Origin: an uncultured Prevotella sp.
GTDB lineage: Bacteria > Bacteroidota > Bacteroidia > Bacteroidales > Bacteroidaceae
Assembly: GCF_900549175.1 (NCBI RefSeq)
Contig: NZ_URNN01000020.1
Location: 1 to 30,221 of the forward strand
Direction of reading: 5' to 3'
Length of the DNA stretch: 30,221 nucleotides
Each line of letters begins with the position of its first letter. Positions within the stretch are counted from its first letter, which is position 1. Shown piece after piece: positions 17,008 through 24,922 of this stretch. The notes under the pieces were generated by a model. The model had not been told where the DNA came from. It worked only from the letters and a program-made list of their open reading frames with translations, and searched no databases. A program made the translations under genes and the position numbers.

Positions 17008-18333
17008 ATGACACGAATTTATCTTTCCGTGGCATTGCTTTTTGCGATGCTTTTTGGTGATGTCGGCATCAGGCCGTGCGCATCACAGACTGTACCATTG
17101 ACGGTTGACAGCCTGTTCCGCCTTATTGACGAACGCAGCCGGACAATCAAGTTGAAGTCTTTATCCATCGACGACGCCGACGAGGGGGCGGGCGCGGCAC
17201 GCAGCCGGCGGCTTCCGTCGATAGGCGCGTCGCTGTCGGTGGGATATCTCGGCAACGGTTATCTTACCGACCGCGACTTCAGTGACGGCATGAACGTAAG
17301 GAATCCGCACTCGAAGAACGACTTCGCCATAGAGGCCATGCAGGTGATATACAGCGGAGGCGCCGTCTCCGGCGGCATACGCATGGCCGAACTCAACGCC
17401 CGGATGGCCCGCCTCGACATGGAGCAGAGCCGCCAGCAGGTACGGTTTCTGTTTCTCGGGTGGCTCATCGACCTGCAATGCCTCGGCAACCGCAGCCGTG
17501 TGCTCGACGAGAACACCGCCCTGGCACGCAAGGTTCTTGCAGACATGCAGGCGAGGTATGACGAGGGTGTGGTGCTGAAGAGCGACATCACGCGCTACGA
17601 GTTGCAGGTGCAGGACCTGCTGTTGCAGCGCGACAAGGTGGAGGAGGCCCTGCGCACCACCAACTACCGTATGGCCAACGCGCTGGGTTTTCCCGCCGGC
17701 AGCACCACCTTCGTGCCGGAGCTCGGGCGGGATGACGCGCGGCAGGACATTGCCCCGGAGAGCCTGTGGCAGGAAAAGGCGCTCGCATCGAGCATGGCGA
17801 TAAAGAAGGCGGAGCTGGGCATGGACATAAGCGAGACCAACCGCAGGCTCGTTGCTGCCGACAAACGCCCCAAACTGTCGCTCTTCGCCTATGGCGTGTT
17901 CAACTCGCCGATAGTCACCGAGGTGCCGGTTATAGACAAGAACTTCATGTACTGGGGCTTCGGGGCGAGCCTGAGCTTCAACATCTCGTCGCTGTACACC
18001 AACACCCACCGCGAGAGGCAGGCGCGCGTGGCCGTCATGGAGAGCCGCGAGGCATACGACCTGAGCCGCGAGAACGTGAGGAACGATGTCGAGGCGGCAT
18101 ACGAGGCATGGCAGACCGCCGCCGCGGAGCTGCGCACACAGGAGAAGAGTCTCGAACTGGCACGCCAGAACTACGACATTGTGAGCGACCGTTACACCAA
18201 CGGCATGGCCCTGATAACCGATATGGTGGATGCCGCCAACGTGCGGCTTTCGGCGGAGCTCGGCCTGGAGAACGCCAGGACGATGCTGCTCTTCGCCGGA
18301 TACAAGCTGAAATATGTGACAAATACACTATAA
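17008..18333 (+). CDS. TolC-family outer-membrane efflux channel
   Basis: From the ATG at 17008 this encodes 441 residues: a signal peptide (MTRIYLSVALLFAMLF, cleavage probably after PCAS), then two outer-membrane-efflux-protein repeats rich in long helices. The C-terminal repeat is typical (ENVRNDVEAAYEAWQTAAAE, RQNYDIVSDRYTNGMALITD, MLLFAGYKLKYVTN). Such proteins form the trimeric channel-tunnel that lets an inner-membrane pump discharge outside the cell. I prefer 17008 over the in-frame GTG at 16957, because the latter would place 17 polar residues before the signal peptide. It is the first gene of an operon with an adaptor (100 bp downstream) and an MFS pump, so the three probably make one tripartite exporter. 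The exported substrate is unknown. Confidence 0.9.
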   Translation: MTRIYLSVALLFAMLFGDVGIRPCASQTVPLTVDSLFRLIDERSRTIKLKSLSIDDADEGAGAARSRRLPSIGASLSVGYLGNGYLTDRDFSDGMNVRNPHSKNDFAIEAMQVIYSGGAVSGGIRMAELNARMARLDMEQSRQQVRFLFLGWLIDLQCLGNRSRVLDENTALARKVLADMQARYDEGVVLKSDITRYELQVQDLLLQRDKVEEALRTTNYRMANALGFPAGSTTFVPELGRDDARQDIAPESLWQEKALASSMAIKKAELGMDISETNRRLVAADKRPKLSLFAYGVFNSPIVTEVPVIDKNFMYWGFGASLSFNISSLYTNTHRERQARVAVMESREAYDLSRENVRNDVEAAYEAWQTAAAELRTQEKSLELARQNYDIVSDRYTNGMALITDMVDAANVRLSAELGLENARTMLLFAGYKLKYVTNTL

Positions 18334-18358
18334 TAATCAAAAACAGTTAAGGAAATGA

Positions 18359-18399
18359 AGGAGTTTTCTTAGGAGTTTCTTTTAGGAGTTAGAGGAGTT
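18359..18399 (+). repeat. Four AGGAGTT repeats ahead of the adaptor gene
   Basis: AGGAGTT occurs at 18359-18365, 18371-18377, 18384-18390 and 18393-18399, separated by T-rich spacers, within the 100-bp gap before the adaptor gene. Each copy resembles a Shine-Dalgarno core, but the last is 34 bp before the ATG at 18434, too far for a normal ribosome binding site. The role is unknown. Confidence 0.7.
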
Positions 18400-18433
18400 A
18401 AGTTGACGAAACAAACATAAAAAAACAAAAGTC

Positions 18434-19465
18434 ATGAATAGAAAAACAAAAGTACGCATATACAACACCGCAGTTGTGGCCCTGCTGCTCTGCGGCATCA
18501 TCTACGTCGTTTCAAAGTTTGTACACCTCGGCAGCGTCGAGTTCACCGACAACGCCTACGTACACCAGCACATAACGCCCATCGACTCGCGCGTGCAGGG
18601 ATTCATCAAGGAGATACGCTTCGACGAATACACGCCCGTGCACAAGGGCGACACGCTCGTGATTATAGAGGACACGGAGTTCCGCCTGCGTGTGGCGCAG
18701 GCCGAGGCGGCGCTGACCACGGCCTGTGCCGGACAGCGCGCGTCGGCGACATCGGTAGAGACAGTGCAGAGCAACATAGGCGTGAACGACGCCGCCATAG
18801 CCGAGTGCAGGGTGCAGCTTGACAACGCGCGCCGCGAGGACGAGCGCTACGGGCGGTTGCTGGAGCGCCATTCGGTGACGCAGCAGCAGTATGACAACGT
18901 GCATACGGCCTACCTCGCCGCGCAGGCGCGATACGAACAGCTCACGCGCTCGCGCCGCTCGACATCGCTCGTGAAGAGCGAGCAGAGCCACCGTCTGGAA
19001 CAGAACGACGCGGGGATACGCGTGGCCGAGGCCGCCCTCGACCTGGCCCGCCTCAACCTTTCCTACACGGTCATACTCGCACCGTGCGACGGTGTGCTGG
19101 GCCGCAAGGCCATCAACGTGGGGCAGCTCGTGCAGCCGGGGCAGACGCTTGTGGACATTGTGGACTCGGGCGACAAGTGGATTGTGGCCAACTACCGCGA
19201 GACGCAGATGGCCAACATACGCGAAGGGGCCGAGGTGGACATAACCATAGATGCCCTGCCCGGCAGCAAGCTGAAGGGAACGGTGCGCTCGATAGCCGAC
19301 GCTACCGGCTCGGCGGTGTCGATGATTCCCACGGACAATGCTACTGGAAACTTCGTGAAGGTGGAACAGCGCATACCCGTACGCATCGTCATCAGCGACA
19401 CTACAGGCGAGGCTTATCGCCGTATGAGTGCGGGCATGAGTGCAGAGTGTGAGGTGAAATACTGA
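18434..19465 (+). CDS. EmrA/HlyD-type membrane fusion (periplasmic adaptor) protein
   Basis: This 343-residue protein has one N-terminal membrane anchor (about residues 10-32, AVVALLLCGIIYVVSKFV). Next comes the EmrA-like start of the lipoyl domain (FTDNAYVHQHITPIDSRVQG), a coiled-coil hairpin (about 80-200, rich in Ala, Glu, Arg and Gln), the second lipoyl half (LAPCDGVLGRKAINVGQLVQ) and a beta-barrel with the EmrA-type signature DNATGNFVKVEQRIPVRI near residue 300. It would bridge the inner-membrane MFS pump and the TolC-type channel across the periplasm. Its stop is only 7 bp before the pump gene, so the two are almost certainly co-translated. Family assignment is firm. Confidence 0.93.
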   Translation: MNRKTKVRIYNTAVVALLLCGIIYVVSKFVHLGSVEFTDNAYVHQHITPIDSRVQGFIKEIRFDEYTPVHKGDTLVIIEDTEFRLRVAQAEAALTTACAGQRASATSVETVQSNIGVNDAAIAECRVQLDNARREDERYGRLLERHSVTQQQYDNVHTAYLAAQARYEQLTRSRRSTSLVKSEQSHRLEQNDAGIRVAEAALDLARLNLSYTVILAPCDGVLGRKAINVGQLVQPGQTLVDIVDSGDKWIVANYRETQMANIREGAEVDITIDALPGSKLKGTVRSIADATGSAVSMIPTDNATGNFVKVEQRIPVRIVISDTTGEAYRRMSAGMSAECEVKY

Positions 19466-19472
19466 TCGGGCC

Positions 19473-21059
19473 ATGGCAGAAAACAACAACTGGGGCGGAG
19501 CTTTCTCCATGCCCATGTTCAAGGATTGGGTGCCTGAGCGGCTGCGCCCGTGGCTGTACGTGTGGCTGGCGTTCACGTTCCAGCTGTCGGGCGGCGTGTA
19601 TATCGGCAGCCTCAGCGACATGATGGGCTCCATGTCGCTCATGCGCGAGGACTTGCTGATGTGTCTCTACGCGAGTCTCTGCGGCCTGGCGATGACCTTT
19701 CCCATACTCTTCCGCACCAAGTTCCGTTTCACCAACCGCACGTTGCTGCTCTTCTCGGTGTCGGGACTCGCCCTGTGCAACGTGGCGGCGATGTACGTCA
19801 CCAATCTGCCGCTGCTGTGGACGATATGCTTCGCGGCGGGATGCCTGAAGATACAGGGCACGTTTGAGTGCATGTCGAACATCCAGCTGTGGATGGCTCC
19901 GGGGCGCGACTTCCGCGTGTTCTTCCCCTTGCTCCACCTGTGGATAATGCTTGCCATATCCGTATCCGACCTTCTGGCCGCATGGTTCTGTCATGTGGGC
20001 ACGTGGCGACTCGTGCCCCTGCTCATGACGGGCGTGATGCTGTTCAACGCACTTTGGCTTTTTGTCTGCACACGCCATTTCCGTTTCATGCGTCTGCCGT
20101 TTCTGGCGATAGACTGGCTGGGCGGTGTGCTGTGGTCTTTGGCCGTGATGCAGGTCGCATACATCTTCTGTTATGGCGAATTTTACAACTGGTGGGACAG
20201 CAGCGTGATACGTGCGCTCACCCTGTCCGCCCTTGTCACGCTTGCGCTGGCCGTGGGGCGGATGTTCCTGATACGTCATCCGTGGATAGAACCGCGCATG
20301 TGGCTCAACCGCAAGCTGCCGAGACTGTTCTTCATGGCACTGGTGGTCGAGGCGTTTATGGCAACGGAGCACGTGCTCGAGGAGGTTTTCTACGAGGGTG
20401 GTATGGAGTGGCACAAATATACGAAGACGGTGCTCAACTGGCCGACGATGGCCGGTGTGGTATGCGCCTGCATCTTTGCCCTGCTGTGGCTCAAGGTGTG
20501 GCAGCGCGGGCGCGTGCGTCTCATTGCCATCGGTCTGGCCGTGTTCATAGCCTACGTGCTCTGCTTCTATTTCACCGTGTCTACTGATATGAGCATGAGC
20601 CAGCTCTACCTGCCTGTCTTCCTCCGCGGCTTTGCCGCCACGCTGCTGGGCATAGTGCTGCTATACTCGATACAGTCGGTGATGAACTTCATGGTGTTCT
20701 TCCAGTCGCTGGCCATCTTCCAGTCGCTCCATCTGCTCGTCGGAGGCGTGGTGGGGGCGGCGTGCTATGCTTACGGCGTGCGCTATCTCGTGGCCGACAG
20801 CGTGGCCCGCTATGGTGCGTGGCTCGACAGTATGAGCATGCCGGCGCGTGCCGTTCCATATCATATCGGCGGACTGATGAGCCAGTTTCAGGTGGCGGCG
20901 GTAAAGCAGATATACGGCATTGTGGCCTACGCGGCCATCGCCCTGCTGATATCGGTGCTGCTTTACGACACTCCATTGCGCCGCGAGAGGCACCAGTGGA
21001 TGCCGTCTTGGACGGCAGTGGGCAAGGTTCTGCGCAGGCGGCTACTCTTCAACAGATAA
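19473..21059 (+). CDS. EmrB-like 14-segment MFS drug exporter
   Basis: This 528-residue protein has about fourteen hydrophobic segments, starting near residue 26 (LRPWLYVWLAFTFQLSGGVYIG) and ending near 510 (IYGIVAYAAIALLISVLLYD). Length and topology fit the DHA2/EmrB branch of the major facilitator superfamily. The usual loop 2-3 motif A is degenerate (LFRTKFRFTNRT), as in divergent Bacteroidetes members. Together with the adaptor 7 bp upstream and the TolC-type channel it should form a proton-driven tripartite exporter of hydrophobic or toxic compounds. The gene ends just before a perfect 20-bp hairpin. Substrate cannot be read from the sequence. Confidence 0.88.
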   Translation: MAENNNWGGAFSMPMFKDWVPERLRPWLYVWLAFTFQLSGGVYIGSLSDMMGSMSLMREDLLMCLYASLCGLAMTFPILFRTKFRFTNRTLLLFSVSGLALCNVAAMYVTNLPLLWTICFAAGCLKIQGTFECMSNIQLWMAPGRDFRVFFPLLHLWIMLAISVSDLLAAWFCHVGTWRLVPLLMTGVMLFNALWLFVCTRHFRFMRLPFLAIDWLGGVLWSLAVMQVAYIFCYGEFYNWWDSSVIRALTLSALVTLALAVGRMFLIRHPWIEPRMWLNRKLPRLFFMALVVEAFMATEHVLEEVFYEGGMEWHKYTKTVLNWPTMAGVVCACIFALLWLKVWQRGRVRLIAIGLAVFIAYVLCFYFTVSTDMSMSQLYLPVFLRGFAATLLGIVLLYSIQSVMNFMVFFQSLAIFQSLHLLVGGVVGAACYAYGVRYLVADSVARYGAWLDSMSMPARAVPYHIGGLMSQFQVAAVKQIYGIVAYAAIALLISVLLYDTPLRRERHQWMPSWTAVGKVLRRRLLFNR

Positions 21060-21062
21060 CTT

Positions 21063-21108
21063 TACGTGTCCTTCCGGCTGTCGCGAAAGACAGCCGGAAG
21101 GACACGTA
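21063..21108. terminator. Perfect 20-bp hairpin after the efflux operon, probable terminator
   Basis: The arms 21063-21082 and 21089-21108 are perfectly complementary over 20 bp, with loop GCGAAA. It begins 3 bp after the MFS stop codon. No T-run follows on either strand, so it may end transcription inefficiently or protect the 3' end of the efflux mRNA. Confidence 0.7.
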
Positions 21109-21304
21109 CCTTATGAAGCGGTATCTTCTACATTGCAAAGTTTGGCTTTATTCACCTTAAATATATATACTGGATGTGTAAGAGCTTAAAGCATGTATTC
21201 TAATATATGGCGTCTTTTGTCATAAAAACGCACTTTAGTGCTGATTCTTTACAAAAAGAAAACAAATAGAAACAAATGAATAAATATTGAATAAATAAAT
21301 GACT

Positions 21305-21312
21305 TACTTTTG
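21305..21312 (+). promoter_or_regulatory. Possible -7 promoter element for the LRR genes
   Basis: TACTTTTG matches TAnnTTTG. No TTTG lies at the expected -33 position, so only half of the promoter is supported. It is the best match in the gap before the first LRR gene. Confidence 0.4.
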
Positions 21313-21468
21313 ATGTCCGAAATCAGAACTGTATTCAAGAGGTGCGATAACCCTATCTGTTGCCGTCTCAATATGGAAAGATTTCTTGATATAGAAGGGA
21401 AGGTTTATACGTTTTAATAGTTACTACCAAATGAATATGATCATGAGTACAGCTTCATTTCAGAGAGA

Positions 21469-21544
21469 ACATGCGAAAGGTGCATGTATAAAACAGTACC
21501 GCAAAACGCAAAATTACCGTCGGTTCGTGAACAAGAACTGACGG
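21469..21544 (+). promoter_or_regulatory. Two hairpins in the leader of the first LRR gene
   Basis: ACATGC (21469-21474) pairs with GCATGT (21482-21487) around a 7-nt loop. CCGTCGGTTC (21517-21526) pairs with GAACTGACGG (21535-21544), a 10-bp stem with one G-T pair and an 8-nt loop. The second ends 27 nt before the start codon at 21572, so it could influence translation. I do not recognise a known riboswitch class. Confidence 0.5.
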
Positions 21545-21571
21545 CAACCAAATACTAATATTTTACGAACG

Positions 21572-23140
21572 ATGGGAAACGCAGCTATAATAAGACGAAA
21601 ATTGCTGATTGCATGCTTTTTGTTGACAGCAGTAGTCCGGTCATTTGCCGATTCCGGTGTACTGTTCAGTAAAGACGGATTCACTTATTCGCGACAGAAA
21701 TATACGAGTTGTGATAATTGTCTCTCGGTGACAAGTTATCAGGCTGATTCACTCACCGATTACTCACAGCCGCTTCATGTTCCTTCAAAGGTCATACATG
21801 AAGGCAAGACTTATTGTGTAAAAGAAATTGGCCAAAATGCGTTTGCGGGAGTGACAGTTATCCAATCGGTTGTGATAGAGGAAGGAATAGAAGGAATCAG
21901 TAATAGGGCTTTTGAATGTTGCGTAAACTTAAAGTCTGTATATATACCGGCTTCGGTTGACGGTTTGGGAAGAGAACTCTTTGGCAGTTGCTATAGTCTG
22001 ACATCCGTTGTGGTTGATTCAAACAACGAAACGTATGATTCTCGTGACAACTCGAACGCAATTATAGATACAGAAGAAGACGAACTGGTTGTTGCATGTT
22101 CCTCAACCACCATTCCGTCTTCTGTAAAGTCTATAGGCGAAAGTGCGTTTTATCATTGCAACACGATGGAGCACCTTGTCATACCGGAAGGTGTGGAGAA
22201 GATAGACAACGTTGCGTTTTATGGATGCAGCAGCCTTAAGTCTGTCAGCTTGCCTGAGTCTCTGAAAGAAATCGGCGGGAATGTATTTGATGGCTGTTGT
22301 TCTCTTACGTCGATATTTATACCCAAGAATGTCGCAAAGATATACGGCGGTAATCTTTTTGCCGGCTGTTATGCCCTTACATCAATACAGGTGGACAGCG
22401 CCAATCCTTATTACGATTCACGCTCCGGCTGCAATGGTATAGTAAGGAAGTCCGATTCGGCATTGTTGGCCGCTTGTGGCGCGACAACGATAAGTGACGA
22501 CATACGTGTTTTGGAATCGTGTTGTTTTTACGGAACAATAGTTCATTCGGTCTATATCCCCAAGTCGGTGGAGAATGTTTCCGGTTCTGCATTTACCGGG
22601 TGTTGGGAAATAGACGAGATAACAGTTGCTCCAGACCATCCCAATGTCGTTTCTCCGAAGGGCTCCAATGCCATCTTGACCAAGGACGGCAAGACACTTC
22701 TTTTGGGATGCCGTACTACGGTCATTCCTGACGGAGTGGAAACAATAGGAGAATACGCATTTTGGGGCAGATACATCAAGCTTGTTCTCAGTCTGCCAGA
22801 GACTATAAAGAGAATAGAAGACTCTGCTTTCAGTAATTGCAATGGCATAAATGGAGTGATAATCCCCAAGTCAGTAGAGTCAATAGGGTTTGATGCTTTC
22901 TCTGATTGCAGGAATCTTCGTGAGGTGCAGATACTTTCTCCCATAAAGAAAATACCTTATAAAATGTTTTTTGGTTGTTATAATCTGTCTGTCATAAGCC
23001 TTCCTGAAGGTGTGGAAGAAATAGACGAATGGGCTTTCGATGGCTGCAAGAGCTTGAAGCATATAAGTTTGCCGAAGTCAGTAACCAAGATCGTGAAATC
23101 TTACTCATACGACATATGTCCGGCCTTCGAAAAGAAATGA
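21572..23140 (+). CDS. BspA-like leucine-rich-repeat secreted protein 1
   Basis: This 522-residue protein has a signal peptide (about 1-26, ending SFA then DSG) followed by LRR_5-type repeats of about 23 residues with the pattern IGxxAFxxCxxLxxhxhPxxV. Examples are EIGQNAFAGVTVIQSVVIEE and TIGEYAFWGRYIKLVLSLPE. Three non-repeat blocks interrupt it near residues 155 (DSRDNSNAIIDTEEDELVVA), 280 (DSRSGCNGIVRKSDSALLAA) and 357 (SPKGSNAILTKDGKTLLLGC), as in other BspA-family proteins. It ends in CPAFEKK. No lipobox or obvious type IX sorting domain is seen. BspA-like proteins are linked to adhesion to host proteins or other bacteria; that role is inferred here. First of three tandem paralogs. Confidence 0.9.
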   Translation: MGNAAIIRRKLLIACFLLTAVVRSFADSGVLFSKDGFTYSRQKYTSCDNCLSVTSYQADSLTDYSQPLHVPSKVIHEGKTYCVKEIGQNAFAGVTVIQSVVIEEGIEGISNRAFECCVNLKSVYIPASVDGLGRELFGSCYSLTSVVVDSNNETYDSRDNSNAIIDTEEDELVVACSSTTIPSSVKSIGESAFYHCNTMEHLVIPEGVEKIDNVAFYGCSSLKSVSLPESLKEIGGNVFDGCCSLTSIFIPKNVAKIYGGNLFAGCYALTSIQVDSANPYYDSRSGCNGIVRKSDSALLAACGATTISDDIRVLESCCFYGTIVHSVYIPKSVENVSGSAFTGCWEIDEITVAPDHPNVVSPKGSNAILTKDGKTLLLGCRTTVIPDGVETIGEYAFWGRYIKLVLSLPETIKRIEDSAFSNCNGINGVIIPKSVESIGFDAFSDCRNLREVQILSPIKKIPYKMFFGCYNLSVISLPEGVEEIDEWAFDGCKSLKHISLPKSVTKIVKSYSYDICPAFEKK

Positions 23141-23165
23141 AGCACATATTGACAGTCATCAATTA

Positions 23166-23226
23166 TGCCACTACCATTGCATGATTGTGGCATTGAGCAT
23201 TAATATATCATTCGAAATGTAGGATG
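23166..23226 (+). repeat. 61-bp intergenic repeat element, copy 2
   Basis: This copy matches copy 1 (27-87) at 55 of 61 positions without gaps. It lies 25 bp after the first LRR gene and ends 25 bp before the second. Just inside and overlapping its left end, ATGCCAC (23165-23171) pairs perfectly with GTGGCAT (23187-23193), making a 7-bp stem with a 15-nt loop. It may be a leader or processing element for the second LRR gene, or a remnant of a small mobile repeat. Confidence 0.78.
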
Positions 23227-23251
23227 TGAGTTATATAAATAATAGTAGGAG

Positions 23252-24871
23252 ATGAGAAAAGTTAAACATGCGCTGCTGATGCTTGCTGTCTTATGGCCGT
23301 TTGCCATAGGCCGGGCATTTACGAATGAGACGTTTTGTGAAAACGGCTTTGAGTTCATGCTGTTGAGAGCTGGTGACACCAGTTCGCTTGTAGTGACAGG
23401 TTATCATCCGATGCCGTCCGTTGACTATTCGCAGCCGCTGCATATTCCTGCATCGGTCGTTCATGATGGCAAAACATACACTGTGGAGAGAATATGGAAA
23501 GATGCCTTGTCTGACCTCACCTGCCTACAATCTGTCATCGTTGATGACGGCATCCAGATGATAAACGACAATGCCTTTGCCCGTTGCATCAACCTGAAGT
23601 CTGTATATATCCCTGCTTCGGTTTTCAGTGTTGCTCCGGGTGCTTTCAGCAGTTGTTACAATCTGGAAACCCTTACGGTAGATCCCGGTAACGAGTATAT
23701 CGATTCACGTGACAGTTCCAATGCCATCATAGATGTCGACAATGACGAACTGCTTGTTGCTTGTCAGTCAACGAGGATTCCGGCTTCCGTCAAGTCAATA
23801 GGTAATATGGCGTTCATCAACTGCACGACGATAGAGAAACTGATAATACCCGAAGGGGTTGAGTCGATAGGCTACGATGCTTTTGAAAATTGCAGCAGTC
23901 TTAAATCGGTCAGTTTGCCGGAGTCGTTGAAGGCGATAAGCCATAGTGCCTTTTCCGGCTGCAGCTCACTTACTGCGGTCCGTATTCCCAAGAATGTATC
24001 GGAGATAAGCAGTAACAATATCTTTTCGGGTTGCAACAGCCTTTCTTCGATAACAGTAGACGCGGACAATCCCTATTATTATTCACTTCCGGAATGTGCC
24101 TCTATCGTAAGAAGGGCAGACTCGATGCTGACAGCCACTTGCAGCAGAACAGTTATCGGTGACGATGTAAGAGCCATAGGCTGCAGCTCTTTTGATGGCA
24201 CGACAATCCATTCGGTACAAATACCGCTGTCGGTGACCCATATCGGGAGCCAGACTTTTGACGGTTGTGATGAGATAGATGTCTTGACTGTAGACAGTGG
24301 CAATCCGCGATACATATCTCCTGTAGGCTCCAACGCCATCCTGACCAAAGACGGTAAAACGCTTGTTGTGGGGTGCCGTACCACCGTAATACCTGACGGA
24401 GTGGAAGAAATAGGCCCCCATGCCTTTAGCGGGAGACTGTCAAAATACGCACTTTATCTGCCGGATGGTTTGAAGGCCATAGGTTATGGGGCTTTCTGCA
24501 GATGTAATTCCTTGCGTGAAGTGATACTCCCTCCGTCCATCCGACATATCGGCGAGTATGCCTTCTCTGACTGTACATTTCTTTCTTCGGTATATATTCA
24601 GTCATCTGTTAAGACAATCGAAGGCCAGACATTCTCCGGTTGCCGTAACCTTTCTTCGGTTTGTCTTCCCGAAGGACTGCAGGTTATCGCATACTGCGCT
24701 TTTTCCGGATGCGCCAGTCTGACGAACATAAATATTCCGTCTTCAGTGACAAGAATAGAGTGGGGCGCTTTCAGAGGATGTAAGAACTTGAGGTATGTGA
24801 GTCTGCCACCGTCTGTAACGACAATCGGAAATGAAGCATTTGATAATTGTCCGGCCTTCGAAAAGAAATGA
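23252..24871 (+). CDS. BspA-like leucine-rich-repeat secreted protein 2
   Basis: This 539-residue paralog of its neighbours has a signal peptide (MRKVKHALLMLAVLWPFAIG, cleavage near RA) and the same succession of LRR_5 repeats. The three interrupting blocks lie near residues 150 (DSRDSSNAIIDVDNDELLVA), 277 (ECASIVRRADSMLTA, diverged) and 356 (SPVGSNAILTKDGKTLVVGC). The C-terminal part has additional well-formed repeats (EYAFSDCTFLSSVYIQSSV, AYCAFSGCASLTNINIPSSV). Its last 26 coding and flanking bases (24848-24873) are identical to those of the first LRR gene (23117-23142), which suggests recent duplication or gene conversion. Likely secreted or surface-attached and adhesive; the anchor is not evident. 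Confidence 0.9.
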   Translation: MRKVKHALLMLAVLWPFAIGRAFTNETFCENGFEFMLLRAGDTSSLVVTGYHPMPSVDYSQPLHIPASVVHDGKTYTVERIWKDALSDLTCLQSVIVDDGIQMINDNAFARCINLKSVYIPASVFSVAPGAFSSCYNLETLTVDPGNEYIDSRDSSNAIIDVDNDELLVACQSTRIPASVKSIGNMAFINCTTIEKLIIPEGVESIGYDAFENCSSLKSVSLPESLKAISHSAFSGCSSLTAVRIPKNVSEISSNNIFSGCNSLSSITVDADNPYYYSLPECASIVRRADSMLTATCSRTVIGDDVRAIGCSSFDGTTIHSVQIPLSVTHIGSQTFDGCDEIDVLTVDSGNPRYISPVGSNAILTKDGKTLVVGCRTTVIPDGVEEIGPHAFSGRLSKYALYLPDGLKAIGYGAFCRCNSLREVILPPSIRHIGEYAFSDCTFLSSVYIQSSVKTIEGQTFSGCRNLSSVCLPEGLQVIAYCAFSGCASLTNINIPSSVTRIEWGAFRGCKNLRYVSLPPSVTTIGNEAFDNCPAFEKK

Positions 24872-24922
24872 AGACATATATATTAATGTAAATAATTAAG
24901 TTGGTCAACAAAATTAAGCTAT

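Larger units (their letters stand above)
21060..21571. other. Intergenic region and long leader before the LRR genes
   Basis: No gene is seen in this 512-bp stretch. It starts with a perfect hairpin (21063-21108), continues as A+T-rich DNA with a -7 promoter-like element (21305-21312), and ends with two hairpins (21469-21487 and 21517-21544) close to the first LRR gene. If the promoter is real, the leader is about 250 nt long. Confidence 0.7.

Noticed and set aside
21128..21178. Possible fourth copy of the 61-bp element
   Set aside because: Some words agree (ATTGCA, GGATGTG), but several gaps are needed to align it, so chance similarity in A+T-rich DNA cannot be excluded.
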